From contig JAPTYO010000008.1 in the NCBI GenBank assembly GCA_036873135.1, positions 37,952,819-38,016,818 on the forward strand: a stretch of DNA of 64,000 nucleotides, written 5' to 3'. Positions within the stretch are counted from its first letter, which is position 1; each line of letters begins with the position of its first letter. This stretch comes from Clarkia xantiana subsp. parviflora. Lineage: Eukaryota; Streptophyta; Magnoliopsida; Myrtales; Onagraceae. Made by a program: the position numbers and the translations under genes. The notes under the pieces are model-generated. The model had not been told where the DNA came from, searched no databases, and worked only from the letters and a program-made list of their open reading frames with translations. Below, piece by piece: positions 22,243 through 33,799 of the stretch.

Positions 22243-23216
22243 GGGTTAAGAACCTATGAAAGGTCTGAACTATCACCCATGTTAACGGGAGAGGTCTGAA
22301 ATTTAAAAAGCTAATAACGGAGGTCTGAAATTTCAATTTTGTTGATTTGAGGTTGTCCGTCCATTTTTAGGGTTAAATTTAACAGAATTGTGTGAAATGA
22401 CATTTTTGTCCCTTTAATATTTTGTTTTATTTAATATTTTATTTAAGGAAATGTGAAATGACAATTTTACCCCTAAAGTCAAATTAAAACTACCCAACTC
22501 CGGCCACCGCCACCCGACTCCGGCCACCACCACCCGACTCCGGCCACCACCACCCGACTCCGGCCACCACCACCCGACTCCGGCGACCACCACCTCGGCT
22601 CCGGCGACCAGACTCCGGCCACCACCTCAGCAAAAAAACTCCGATCGAAGCAAAAAAAAGCTCTGATCGGAGCTTTGTGGCTCTGGTCGGAGCCACAGAG
22701 CTCCGATCTGGAGCTCTGTGCCCCCGACCAGAGCCACAGAGCTCCAGATCGGAGCGCTGTTGCTCCGACCAGAGCCACAGAGCTCCGATCGGAGCATTTT
22801 GGCTCCGATCGGAGCCCAATCGGGGTCGGTGGCTCCGATTTGGGCCCAATCGGAGCCTTGGTGGTGGTCGCCGGAGTACGGTGGTGGTCGCCGGAGTACG
22901 TTGGTGGTCGCCGGAGTACGTTGGTGGTCGCCGGAGTACGGTTGGTGGAGCCGTGGTGGCTTCAAGGGCATTTTGGTCTTTCACTTCAAGCATGTGAGGG
23001 GCACACTTGATAGAAGGGTATTTTTGGAACTTTATTTTATTTCCGGTCACATGCCAAGCATGTGACCAACTTCCGTTAGTTTTAACGGAAAAAACTAACG
23101 GAGACCGCTGTTATCAACAAAACTGAAATTTCGGACCTCCGTTATTAACTTTTTAAATTTCAGACCTCTCCCGTTAACATGGGTGAGAGTTCTGACCTTT
23201 CATAGGTTCTTAACCC
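22243..23216. mobile_element. Non-autonomous Mutator-like element
   Basis: 974 bp with terminal inverted repeats of about 104 bp starting GGGTTAAGAACCTATGAAAG, flanked by a perfect 9-bp duplication ATTTATCTA (22234-22242 and 23217-23225). Long TIRs with a 9-bp TSD are the hallmark of Mutator-like elements. It encodes no transposase. The interior is GC-rich and repetitive. Confidence 0.9.
22495..22945. repeat. GC-rich inverted minisatellites inside the Mutator-like element
   Basis: 22495-22620 has about six 21-bp units of CGACTCCGGCCACCACCACC. 22860-22945 has about five 20-bp units of GTGGTGGTCGCCGGAGTAC, roughly the reverse complement. Between them many GCTCCGATCGGAGC and GAGCTC palindromes occur. 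The open frames here are periodic low-complexity text on both strands and not credible genes. Confidence 0.75.
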
Positions 23217-23716
23217 ATTTATCTACTAATCATTCCTAGCTGCTTTTATTCTTTCACAACTTGGATTAATTAAGCCACCACCATCATTTTTGAGCTGGTT
23301 TATTTATAAATGCTCATTTTTGTGATAGTCCCGTCCAATTAATTACCAATTATTAATGTTGAACACAAACTGCACACATAATCACTAGAAGAATTATTTT
23401 TACGACAGCTAAAATAATTGGTAAAAGAATAACATTTTTGTCCGCACTGCACCGCACCATAGAGAAGTTTGGTTAAGCTTGGACCGACAGTTGTAACTGG
23501 GTTGTAAATTTAGTTTTGGACTATTTTGGACCGAGATATGGGTTATCGATGGATACCCATGGTTTATATGGATTAATCCATATTAAACCCATATCCATGT
23601 GGATATTTTTTTTAAACCCGTACTTACACTGTGGATTTGCGGTGCGGACATCCGCACTCGAATGTGGTGCGGATTATCCATGGGTTGGATTTTTACCCAA
23701 TCCATTGCCATCCCTA

Positions 23717-23785
23717 GTCACTGGCGGATTTAAACCTCTAACTTCTAGTTAATGAATGAAGCGTTGAACCGCTACACCATTTTAC
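23717..23785 (-). repeat. Possible tRNA-derived SINE head
   Basis: On the minus strand TAGCGGTTCAACG resembles a pol III box A. About 26 bases later GGTTTAAATCC resembles box B. The spacing and context (ATGGTGTAGCGGTT) are like plant tRNA-derived SINEs. The hAT element sits just after box B, so the SINE body would continue at 21866 and leftwards. Its end was not found, and the call is tentative. Confidence 0.4.
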
Positions 23786-24734
23786 ATAGTTTTGTTTAAA
23801 TATACTTTTTCTGCAAGTCCTAAAGGTTTATTTTTTATTTTTCTAGTTTGCCAATTTCAATCAAGAACCATTACAATTTGAGTGTTCGTAAGTACAAGTG
23901 AGGAATCAAACCCGAGCATTAACAGGTTTCCGTTTCTTACAAACTTGATAAAGATGAGTATAATTCGATTAGATAGTGCGAGCACTGATGACGTAAAGTA
24001 ACAATATTAAAGGCAAGAAGAACAAAGAAGAGAAGACATAGGACAAAAGAGGTCCCAAAGGCAAATGCAAAGTGTTGTGGGACAATGTTGATGGAGGTCA
24101 GGTAGCAATTACAGAGACAGACCACCTCACAAGTCACCGTACTTCCCATCCCATCTTTCATCCCTTAATTTTAGGGACAGCCTCACATTTTCTCGGGGAC
24201 AATTAACTCGACTGAATGTACAAAATAGGCTTTATTGTCAAACTTATTCCCAGACTAGGCTTCTGCAGAAACTAATTCAAAAAATTAGGTTTTTTTCATT
24301 TTTTTTAATTATTTATATTTTTGTATTTTACACCCAAAATTTATATTTTGTTACAAATTGATCCTAAACCTAAATATAATATGAGAAATATATCAAAAAA
24401 ATTGAAAATTAAGATAATTATATGTAAAAGTTATAAACATGAATAATAAATTAGTAATTGTGAAAAAAATTCTAAAATTAGAATATGCCAAATATATAAA
24501 TTATAGAAAAAACAGTGATATAAAACGTAAAGAAACTAAATACTCATGATTTTTGTAAGTATAAAAATATAAACTCTAAATAAAATATCTTAAATCGATA
24601 AAAATATATAAAATTAGCGAATGAAAAAATAACGGATAAACTAATTTAAATTTAAAAAATCAAAAGAATAAATTTAAGAATGGATTTTAGTTGCTTTTTT
24701 TTTTTTTGCACACTCTTAGTGAATATAATTTGTA
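23786..24734. other. AT-rich stretch, nothing recognised
   Basis: Very AT-rich sequence with only short open frames and poly-T/poly-A runs. No LTR, TIR or domain was recognised. It ends where similarity to the C2 leader starts. Confidence 0.5.
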
Positions 24735-25247
24735 TATCACTAAAGAAAAATGTGATATTTATCAAAATCAAACGTTGGATTGTAGATCTTACTAAAATTT
24801 GATCTTGAAATTTGACCACTTGTTTCCAATTATGTGTTTGTTCCGAAAACCCTAATGAATTACAAGGTATTTTTTTTATTTCTTGGTAACCAAGTAATTA
24901 AATTCGGCCAAATATGTCAAGAATATTGTTACCATATTGTAATTTTTAATTCTAAGTAACAATATATCTGTAATTGGAAACATTAGGATAGATTCACATT
25001 AATATATAAAAATATATATATATCATCAATATATCTAAATATTTAATATGGCTAAAAATATTATTGATAGATTTTAGTTACCTAAAAGATTGAGAAAATA
25101 TATTATTAATATATGTGTTTCCCTATTTAAGATATTGAAAATAAATAAAAATATATATATTTATATGTGTGTGCCGAATTTTAAATATATATAGATTTAG
25201 TCTTAAAGATATCTTGGCAATAAATATATATATGTTATGATGTTGGC

Positions 25248-25292
<45 letters not shown>

Positions 25293-26720
25293 ATATTGAA
25301 AATTATTTTATATATAGTTAATGTTACTTGGTGGCTAAGTTAAATATTTTTAAATGGATTTCAAAACCCTACTTGGGCCACAAGTAAACATTTCGGCCCA
25401 ACCTTTATGTTTTAAATTATTGGGCCGGTCCAATATGTAAAAACCGGGACGAATTAAAACCGAACCGGGTTTTCTCAATCGGTTCGACCTAATCGGGTCG
25501 GGTCGGACCGGGGTAACTAAGTGACTAACCAAACCGGTTTCGTGTGTTGAACTGAACCGAACCCTAATTTTATTGGACCGGTTCGGACCGAACCAGATTT
25601 TAAACTAAAACTGAACCGGATTTTTATTTTCAGACCGAACTGAACCAGTTTTTACCGGACCGGACCAGATTTTCTAGACCGGACCCGAACCGGAATTTCT
25701 GGACTGAACCGAACTGGATTTTCTGGACCGAACCGAACCGGACCAAACCGGACCGAAAATGACTGAACTGAACTGAATTTTCAAAACCGAATTCAAGTCA
25801 ATTAAAATAATGGGGGGTCAAATTTTAAAATCCAAATGTTTTTTAACCTTAATAGGCTTACACAGTGCTCAAGGGTTGATATCCTTTATGCCTTGTTTCG
25901 ATTATGGGGATGGATCTTGGAGATACATGTTTTTGGGACTGGTATAATTAGTGGGCTGAATTGCAGTTGTTTATTATTCAATATATATTTATGCATGATT
26001 AGAAATGTTGTCTCGACTGAGTCAAGCTAGCTGGATATTGCATATTGGGGGCGGAACCCTGGTTAAATATATGGAATGCGCACTAGGATAGACATGCTGT
26101 GATGGTTGGAAATGCCTAGGATTCATGTCTAGAATGAAGCGTGATTGAATATAAGCATGAATTGCAATTCAGCACCTAATGTTTAAAATTATTTTAAAAT
26201 AAAAAACCAGTCGCCAAATGTGTATGATGGATGTGAATGTTGCATGTTTGACACGTATGCTAGAATGTTGAGGATGTAACCGCATTTGATAATTTACTAA
26301 GTAGAATTATATATGCAAGCATAAGTTCCTCGGAACATTAGACGCATGACGCGTAAGCATGTGTGTGGTTTGTGTGATGAATGTTGCTGGCGTATGATAA
26401 TTTACATGGATAGTAGAATTATATATGCATGAGTGGATTCATCGGAATATTTTTCCAAAATAAAAAGGGCATTGGGAAAGCCAAGATTTGGTATGCTTGT
26501 TTTAAAATCTCCGTTCTGCTAATTTGCGATTAAAACCGTTTTGAAAAGACTGATCTATTGGATAGAAGACGACGATAATGTGAACTCTTTCACAGCCATC
26601 TTCCATTGGTTTACTGTTGGTCGGTTGGTTTAGATGACTGATGAATCATTATTTGTCGGATTCTATCTTAATAGATATCTGATGTATGCAATTCTTTCTC
26701 AAAATGTTATTGTCTCCCTG
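24735..26720 (+). other. C1 leader with AT microsatellite and GGTTCGG-rich block
   Basis: Long noncoding leader shared with 47427-49264. It has AT repeats (about 25248-25288), a block at 25440-25790 packed with AACCGAACCGG / GGACCGAACC variants, and several shared phrases such as GGCGGA(A/G)CCCTGGTTAAATATATGG. No protein is recognisable. A leader of about 2 kb is unusually long for copia. Confidence 0.7.
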
Positions 26721-26727
26721 ATTTTGC

Positions 26728-27383
26728 ATGATTATCAAAGTGTTAGTTTTCATGGCTGGGTCGGTTCGCTTCTACGAGCCTCGCAATCTGGATCGCATGG
26801 ACTATGATGCACAGAGTGAATATGTAAGAGAACTCCTTTTCGCTGAAAGTATACACAAGTGTATTGATGTGAATAAGGGCAGAATATTGGTGAATAAGCA
26901 AGGCGTCCTTACATATCCTAATAAATTGAGGAGCCTTGACAATCGGAGAGCTTGCAAGGTGATACTGGCAGCCTTGGACAGGCTGCAGAGGACTTCAAAC
27001 TCAAATTCAGTGCTCTTCAACTTTGGAGTGCCATTAGACTCCGCTTTGGTGGAGGAAGGGCAGCCGAAGCCAGAAGAGTGTTGTTTGAGTATGTTGCCCT
27101 TATTTTCCAAGATACATGCGTAAAACCCACGCCAGATCTTACGAAAGAGAGATCAAATTGGAGAAAGATACTCAGTATTGCACAGAGGTACCCTCTATCA
27201 TGGTTGGCCGACGACAACAGACTGGGTTACTTGTTTGAATCAATTAAGTTTATCACGGTCCTGTTTGTTGAAAGCAAACAAAAGGAACCGGAAGCTTCTT
27301 CTGTGCTTCACCGCAAGAGATCAAGGGAAGATGCAGAGGAAACGGGATCATCATTTTGTTCCTCAAACGACAATCCAGTGTGA
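26728..27383 (+). pseudogene. Unidentified ORF at the gag position of C1
   Basis: One frame runs from the ATG at 26728 (a second ATG at 26752 begins MAGSVRFYEPRNLDRMDYD) to about 27000. The text then continues better in the next frame (LRFGGGRAAEARRVLFEY..., LTKERSNWRKILSIAQRYPLSW) to 27383, ending in a basic HRKRSREDAE segment. The equivalent part of C2 (about 49265-49650) has related text (CIRLGGSKDAKARNVLVEC), so the ORF belongs to the family and not just to this copy. It has no zinc knuckle or other gag hallmark that I can see. It could be a fast-evolving gag, a new element protein or a captured host exon. I do not assign a function. Confidence 0.5.
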
Positions 27384-28427
27384 TTAACACCAGCGATAAA
27401 AGTACATTAAATGTCTCATTTAGTACTCCAAATGCTCTACCTTTATCTCTAAAATCTTCGTGGATGATCTGGAATTTATGCCATTGTGGTTATTTCTCTT
27501 ATTGTTCAATTTATGTTAGAACTTTGGTTAAGAACGGGATCGATCCGAAATATAACTAAACCAAAGTAATAAGGCTATTTGAAATAGCCGAATCAAACAA
27601 ATCCATACATCTTATCCCACATCTAATGCTATGGTTAAAATCATAATTCCATTAAAATCCATTGATTGCGTAGTTCTAAGAATGAATCGATTATAAATCT
27701 TACTTTATTTTTAGTACTCCATTAAAATAAATAATAATAATGATCATGTACGAAACCGATTGGATTAAAATTGAATTAAATTCAGAAATGAAACGATTTA
27801 AACTAGGGTTAAAACTTCGGTGAATAGTGCTACGCGCAAGTGGAACTCGATAGACTGAACACATCATTTCAAAATACAAATTTAATGATGAAGTGTATAA
27901 ATGATGAAATGCTGAATTTTCATTTGCATTCTTTCGGAAATAACTTACTGATAATGTTTACATCGAAAAGAAGTATGCTTCATAAGATACCAGGACCTTG
28001 TAAAAGTATCAGCTGACGCATAGGGTGAAAATCCAAGATGCTCAGTTCGAAAATGGGATGAATTTCCTGAGATAATTTTTGCAAACGAAGAAGGATAAAG
28101 TCGGTTAAACGATTCTCCTTCCAAACGCCTTGAACGATAAGTCAAGATAGGCATTCAAATAAAGTAAAACACACTTCAAGAAGCACAGTTCAAGAACGTA
28201 ATGTTAGAGTCAATCTATCAGGCGTTCTCTATGGGATGATGAAGATGAATCACATGTATGTAAACTGGGTTCCAATGAATCGGTAAAACACGACGCCATA
28301 AAAGCTAAATAATTATAATGAGTTAAATCATATCATCGTGCGACATAAAAATTGCGCACTAAACGCGTATTTAGGACAACAGTACGTTACCTACTCTTAG
28401 AAAATACCTGTTTAAAGCTTTTGAAAA
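27384..28427 (+). other. C1 noncoding stretch between ORF and RT
   Basis: Similar to C2 at 50060-50692 in its first part (CCGATTGGATTAA, CATCATTTCAAA and TTTAATGATGAAGTGT blocks). About 370 bases at 28060-28427 have no counterpart in C2, where B is inserted. No protein domain was seen; integrase would be expected here in a normal copia element. Confidence 0.55.
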
Positions 28428-30593
28428 TGCTGCCGTGGTCGAACATGAGACATTACATCAGTTGAGGACGAATTTCCAAATGCATGATCAGTTTCAAAAT
28501 GATATAGTCTTGATCAAACCGGAGCAGTAGCACTGACATTCAGGTCCCACTTAATTCGAGTGAGAGAGATTTGAACCGGCAACTCAAGTGAATGACATGG
28601 TAAATGATAATAGAAATATTTTCATAGTAAATCCAGTGGGAGGAATAAACCCCACCACATGAGATCACTGTTGCCGTAGAGACGAATCAAGTAGAACCTG
28701 ATATTCAAATTGCTAAACCAGGAATGCCACAACTACCTAGACTACCCATTGTTTCCAGTGGGAGTTACCCATTGTATCCAGTGGGAGTGATCCGACCAAC
28801 TTGGTTCAAGGTCCTAGTGATCAAGGAGTTCATCTCGAAAGTAAAACCCCGAGACCAAGAGGTCGTTCATGGAAATGTTGTAGGTCAAGTTTTTAAGCAC
28901 TGCTCTTGTTCCCAATGGAAGTGATGTCCGATAATAGACATTATTCCGAGTGGGAGATACGTTCAGACTAAAGATGGGATTATCAATCCTAGACGAAAGT
29001 CAAAGGCATCAAATCCATCGAGTAGGGTGATGACCTCACTCTAACGGCTGTAGGTGTGCATTGGAAAGACCTCAAGTGGAGAAATGGAGGAAAACAATAA
29101 AATAAAGAGATCGCCTAAATGAAAACCATTATAGCCTGTAATTGATTTACATGCTAACAACAGTGGCGGCACAAGGATAAAATGAGTCCTAAAAGAAGGC
29201 TCACCACTGATGGAAAAGGTCGGGAGGTGCGTAACCCGACTTATTGGGAAAGGATATACCCAAATTTACGGAGGTTACTTTGACAAAATAAACTCATCGA
29301 CTATGCGTAGAACCATGGTCAGGGTCAGTAATGGTCCTAGTCGCAAGTCTCAATCTCGAGCTGCAACAAATGGATGTTAAGACCGCATTCCTCCATGGAA
29401 ACCTGGAAGAAAGAGATCTACATGGAGCAACCAGAGGGTTTCATTACTACTGGTAACGAACGTAAAGTTTGTAAACTCCAAAGGTCAATTTACGGTCTTA
29501 AACAGTCATCTCGGCAATGGTACCGCAGATTCCACGAGGAAATCGTAGGAAACGGATTCGTGAATCTTCACGAGGATCCATGCGTGTATTATAAGACCTC
29601 CGGGTCTAAGTATGTCATCTTAACCTTATACGTGGATGACATACTCATTGCCGCAAACGATGTGAGTTTTATGAACAAGTCAAAGTCATGGTTGGCATCT
29701 GTATTTGAGATGAAAGAAATGGGAGAAGCCACGTACATCTTGGGCCTTGCTAGAGATCAGGCTACCCGGAAATTATGTCTGGCTCAAGCAGCCTAGATCA
29801 ACAATTGTTGAAAAGGTTCAGATTACAGGGCCAAACCCGTGGATACGCCGGTGGTGTTTGGGTGCGCACTGTCAAAACGTGACGGCCCCAAGAACCAGGC
29901 AGAGCTTGAACAGATGAAGAGTGCAGAGTATTGAAGCATGGTCGTTAGTTTGATGTACGCCATGCAATGCACCTGTCCGAATATCTGTTATGCTGTGGGC
30001 CTAGCAACACGTTTCCAATCAGATCCTGGCTATCAAAATTTAAAGGCTATGAAACGAATTATTCGTTATCTGAAAGGTACTGTGGACTACGCACTGTGCT
30101 ATGAGGGCGGGAAGTTATAATTGACCGGTTACAGTGACGCCGACCATGGTGCCGATCCGGATGATCGTAAGTCAACTACAGGCGGAGTGTTTCTCCTTGC
30201 TAATGCCGCCATTTCATGGACGAGCAAGAAGCAAACATGTGTCGCGTTGTCCACGATGGAATCAGAATTCGTAGCCCTCTTCAAGAATGCATAGGAAGCA
30301 GTCTGGTTGAAAAGGCTTCTTACTGCACTGTCTGATAGCGATGTCTGGAGTAAACCAGCGAAGATGTTCTCTGACAGTTAGGCAGCCATTGCGGCAGTAA
30401 AGAATCCAAAGCACCATAGTAGGACCAAACACATTGATGTGAAATATTTTTATGCTAAATCTATGGTAGAAGGCAATATAATCACTTTGGAATACTTGTT
30501 CACTGATAACATGATTGCAGACCCATTAACTAAACCACTACGCAGGGAGATATTCGAAAAGCATGTAAAACTGCTTGGATTGCGTAGGGTTTA
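28428..30593 (+). pseudogene. C1 reverse transcriptase and RNase H
   Basis: Decayed copia RT/RNase H. 28720-28990 has the serine-rich pre-RT linker with repeated CCAGTGGGAG. 29374-29796 reads EIYMEQPEGF, KLQRSIYGLKQSSRQWYRRF and an intact catalytic LYVDDILIAAN. 29938-30120 covers MYAMQCTCPNICYAVGL. From 30121 RNase H text ([25 protein letters not shown]) runs to the C-terminal LTKPLRREIFEKHVKLLGL, with in-frame stops near 30290 and 30380. The RT N-terminal part before 29370 is heavily eroded. Confidence 0.88.
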
Positions 30594-31725
30594 AAAGTGG
30601 CATGTATCTGTGATAACATTTTGATAACTGAAAGTTACATTTTTGAAACGAAAGAATTGAAATTGAGTTTGTGATTTATCGACGTCATAATGTTTGAATA
30701 CATCAGATTTACGGTCTATAAACTAAGTCGTAAGAGGACACAATCCTCTGCAAAAACTATGTCGAATGTGGGCCTTACCTCGTCACAGAGGTACGGTCAT
30801 CTTGCGGTGGAGGGAGGCCTCTACCGAGCAAGATTCGCTAAGAGTCAGGGGGATAAACCTGATTACGCAAGACGATCATCTAGTCTCGAATTAACTCGAC
30901 ATGATCATCATTTTTCAAATCGCCGTGATGAACTTCGTTCTTCATTAATCCACATTCTGGGCCAGATGAGAATCTGCGATAGCATGATTGACATGTCCCA
31001 TTCATGTCAACTTAAATGTTCAGGTATGCTATAGACGCGTGCTTCATAGTGCGCGTGCCATGTTCGACCACGGGGTCACAGCTCGGTTATGCTAGATAAG
31101 AATCCTCGTGATTCTAGCGGGTGCAAACTTCTTCACCTCGAGCGTGTGATTGATACCGGGAGCCGTATGAAGAGGCACCGAAAGTATCCTCACGGACTTG
31201 GATCTCATATCTATGGTCAGGCTCAATGTTTGCTTCCCGGCGTACGAGCGTAGTGCTAAACAAAAAGGCCATGTGACCACGTCTTTGGAAACGGTTGAGT
31301 TTGACTAAGAATATGAGCGATGGGGATGGTCAAGTTCACCTGTAATTCTCCAACTCTTGTATTCATTAAGGTGACCAACCGGTTATTAGTTGAAGGTTGT
31401 GAATACTTGTACGGATGCCTTGGAGAAGTGTTCATATGAGTAAACTAGGCAAAAAGGAGAATTATCAGTTGACCTACGATACAGCGTGACACTATATAAA
31501 TGTTGTTTATAACATGTTGATTGGAGAAAAGGGAATCAACGTTCCGCGGGCGCAACAACACTCCTAACAGATGAGTAGCACGATGCCCGTCATGTCCGCC
31601 GGTCGCACGCCAAACCTCGTGTGAACTATACGGAAGCAAAGGGCGAGATCGAAGGAGTGAAATGTTGATGCAAATTTGGACGACAATACATAAACAGGCA
31701 CCCTCCCATTCCGGCGAGTGGGAGC
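30594..31725 (+). other. C1 3' untranslated region
   Basis: Long 3' region (1.1 kb), co-linear with 62863-63983 of C2 and, inverted, with 32288-32579 plus 39540-40070 of C3. It ends in ATTCCGGCGAGTGGGAGC, the probable polypurine tract, just before the LTR. Only short open frames, not conserved between copies. Confidence 0.75.
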
Positions 31726-32287
31726 TGTAAGCATATGGTGTTGGGCGCCGTAAATGGAAGACCATTCTATGTATATGTTACCTAAGTTAATTGGGTACAT
31801 GTCACATTAGGACATTGGGCCAGACCCAAATCCCAATTGACATGAGAGGTCCAAAATATGGGCCTCCCTATACAAGTGGCCGGCTGAATATTAGTGAGGG
31901 GGTAAAGTGGACTTTTGTTCACTTTAGTCCTCCTATATATATGTGGTGTTAGGGGTTTTATTAGGTTAATCCTTAATCATTCCTTGGAGTGTTTTAGAGA
32001 GAAAAACCATCCTCCCCAGAGACACCACACTTCGGCAGAACCACATCACCACCACCAAGGGTGTGCCAATTTGCCTTCGAGCAAACACTCCGAAGATCCG
32101 TCCCTTTGTTGTGGAGAATATACCGTGTAGGGCTTACTTCACAAGAACCTTTACGGGTGCTAACCGGAGGACCGTGAACTCCCTTCAGCAAGGATCTTGG
32201 GACTAAGGACTACTTTTGAGGTATGTGCGAATACTAGCATGTACCATGATTTTAGTATCCGTAGTGATTACTCCCCGTAATCTAACA
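31726..32287 (+). repeat. 3' LTR of C1
   Basis: 562 bp, TGTAAGCATATGG to AATCTAACA, matching the C2 5' LTR (46728-47308) in blocks such as CACCACCAAGGGTGTGCCAATTTGC and GTGAACTCCCT. TATA-like CTATATATA is at about 31932. The next base starts the inverted fragment C3. Confidence 0.88.
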
Positions 32288-32579
32288 GTTTCCACAAAGG
32301 GACTCTTCTCTAAGGCATCCGCATTATTATTCACAACCTTCAACTAATATCTGAATGGTGGCCACCTAGTAAATACAAGAGTAGGAGAATTACAGGTGAA
32401 CTTGACCATCCCCATTGCTCATACCCTTTATCAAACTCAACAAGTTCCCAAAACGTGGTCACTAGGCCTTTTTGTTCAGCACTGCGTTCTTACGCCTGGA
32501 AGCAACCATTGAGTCTGACCTTAGATATGAGTTCCGAGTCCGTAAAGATACTTCAGGTGCTCCATCATAGAGCACCCGG

Positions 32580-33361
32580 TGTTGGGATTAAAATGACGTG
32601 GCCTTGAACTTCTAATAGTGGAATTCGAGGTCTCGCAGGGAGCTAACTCTTTTAGATATCATTCTCGACTTTTTGGGTACTTAGTTTCCTTTTGGAGCTT
32701 TGTGCTAGGCGAGGACCTGAAAAGGGGTGGGGATGTCCCCTGATTCCACTCCTAAGCTTAAGTCAGTAATGGATTTAGAAAGAATATTGTAAAGTATGAG
32801 AATCAAGATTGTAAAATACATATAATGTTCCCCTATTTATAAGGAGATATTACCGACTTCAAATGGCGGCTACCCTCTTGGGAGAGTTTCTGTCTAGAGT
32901 CGGTTTAAGCAGGTGACAAGTAGGTCACCACCTCATCTTTTCTTAGCTGGGAAGGTTTCCCTTTGGCGGTTGAAAGCAGGTCGCCACCTGTCCCTTTCCT
33001 TAAGGGGGGGGGGGGGGGGGTTTCTTCATGGCGGCTAGAGCAGGTCGCCACCTGTCATTTCCTTAAGAGGAGGGTTTCTTCATGGCGGCTAGAGCAGGTC
33101 GCCACCTGTCCCTTTCCTTAAGAGGAAGGTTTCTTCAGTGGTGTTTTGGCTATCGACTCGTACCTTAATAGGAGAGCCTTGAGTGATTTAGTCGCCTTCT
33201 TTTGCTAGTCGTTCTTCAGATTCGACTTCTTCATATATGGCCGTCGACTATTTGTCTTTGCCTTGTCGTTCTAAACAGAAATGGTCGACGAATTTTCTTT
33301 AGTCTCACCTTTAAACGTACTCGCCTTCATACTATTCGATCCTTCTAATCATAACCCAACA
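32580..33361 (-). repeat. 3' LTR of D
   Basis: 782 bp. Contains about 55-bp subrepeats (CTTAAGAGG...AAGGTTTCTTCATGGCGGCTAGAGCAGG units). A run of 17 G at 33004-33020 stands where the sister LTR has 5 G. Confidence 0.95.
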
Positions 33362-33695
33362 CTTGCCGCCGAGACTTAAGTCGTCAACTTCATTCATGAA
33401 GAGGAGGTCTTGAGTCGAGTATAACCTCTAGGATCTATTGGCGAGATTCGGTATCCAATTTGGCCATCAGTTTGCGAACTTCTAATTTTGAGGTTATAGG
33501 AGGTGTCTTTAGTCGAGCCGTGGCCCTTGGCTAATGAATTTTTGACCGTTGGGTGATTTTGGAGAAGCTCAGGAGTCGTCTCAGTAAATTTACAACGGTT
33601 CTCTAGACAACGATCATGTTGTCAGTGAATGCACCAATGAATGATGACCTAGGGAAGGCTTCCTCGGTAAGTTATCCAAGCGGCGGGGACATTAG

Positions 33696-33703
33696 TATAA
33701 ATA
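33696..33703 (+). promoter_or_regulatory. TATA box of the D antisense gene
   Basis: TATAAATA, 97 bases before the ATG at 33800 and outside the LTR, pointing opposite to gag. A pyrimidine-rich leader follows. This spacing is normal for a plant pol II promoter. Confidence 0.6.
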
Positions 33704-33799
33704 CTAATGTTTCACTTTCATTTTTCACTTTTGCTCTCGTTTTCTCAATCTGATTTGATTCTTCAAGAGTGAGCCGTTCTGAGTGGAAAACAAATATTT

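Larger units (their letters stand above)
21867..23716. mobile_element. Non-autonomous hAT-type element
   Basis: Terminal inverted repeats TAGGGATGGCAATGG at both ends, flanked by TTCACTGG and GTCACTGG (8 bp, one mismatch). The 8-bp duplication and short TIR fit the hAT superfamily. Subterminal regions are full of ATCCA / TGGAT and GCGGAT-like short motifs, as in other hAT elements. No transposase is visible. The body is split by a Mutator-like element; without it the element is about 870 bp. Confidence 0.85.
24735..32287 (+). mobile_element. C1: copia element, 5' truncated
   Basis: Co-linear with C2 from the leader (AAGAAAAATGTG at 24735 against about 47427) through RT/RNase H to the 3' LTR. 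The 5' LTR, primer site and first roughly 120 bases of leader are missing. Visible coding regions are one unidentified frame and a broken RT/RNase H. Gag knuckle, protease and integrase motifs were not recognised in its longer frames. The 3' LTR at 31726 is complete. Confidence 0.85.

Noticed and set aside
22479..23065. Several ORFs up to 186 residues on both strands
   Set aside because: Read-through of the GC-rich minisatellites of the Mutator-like element.
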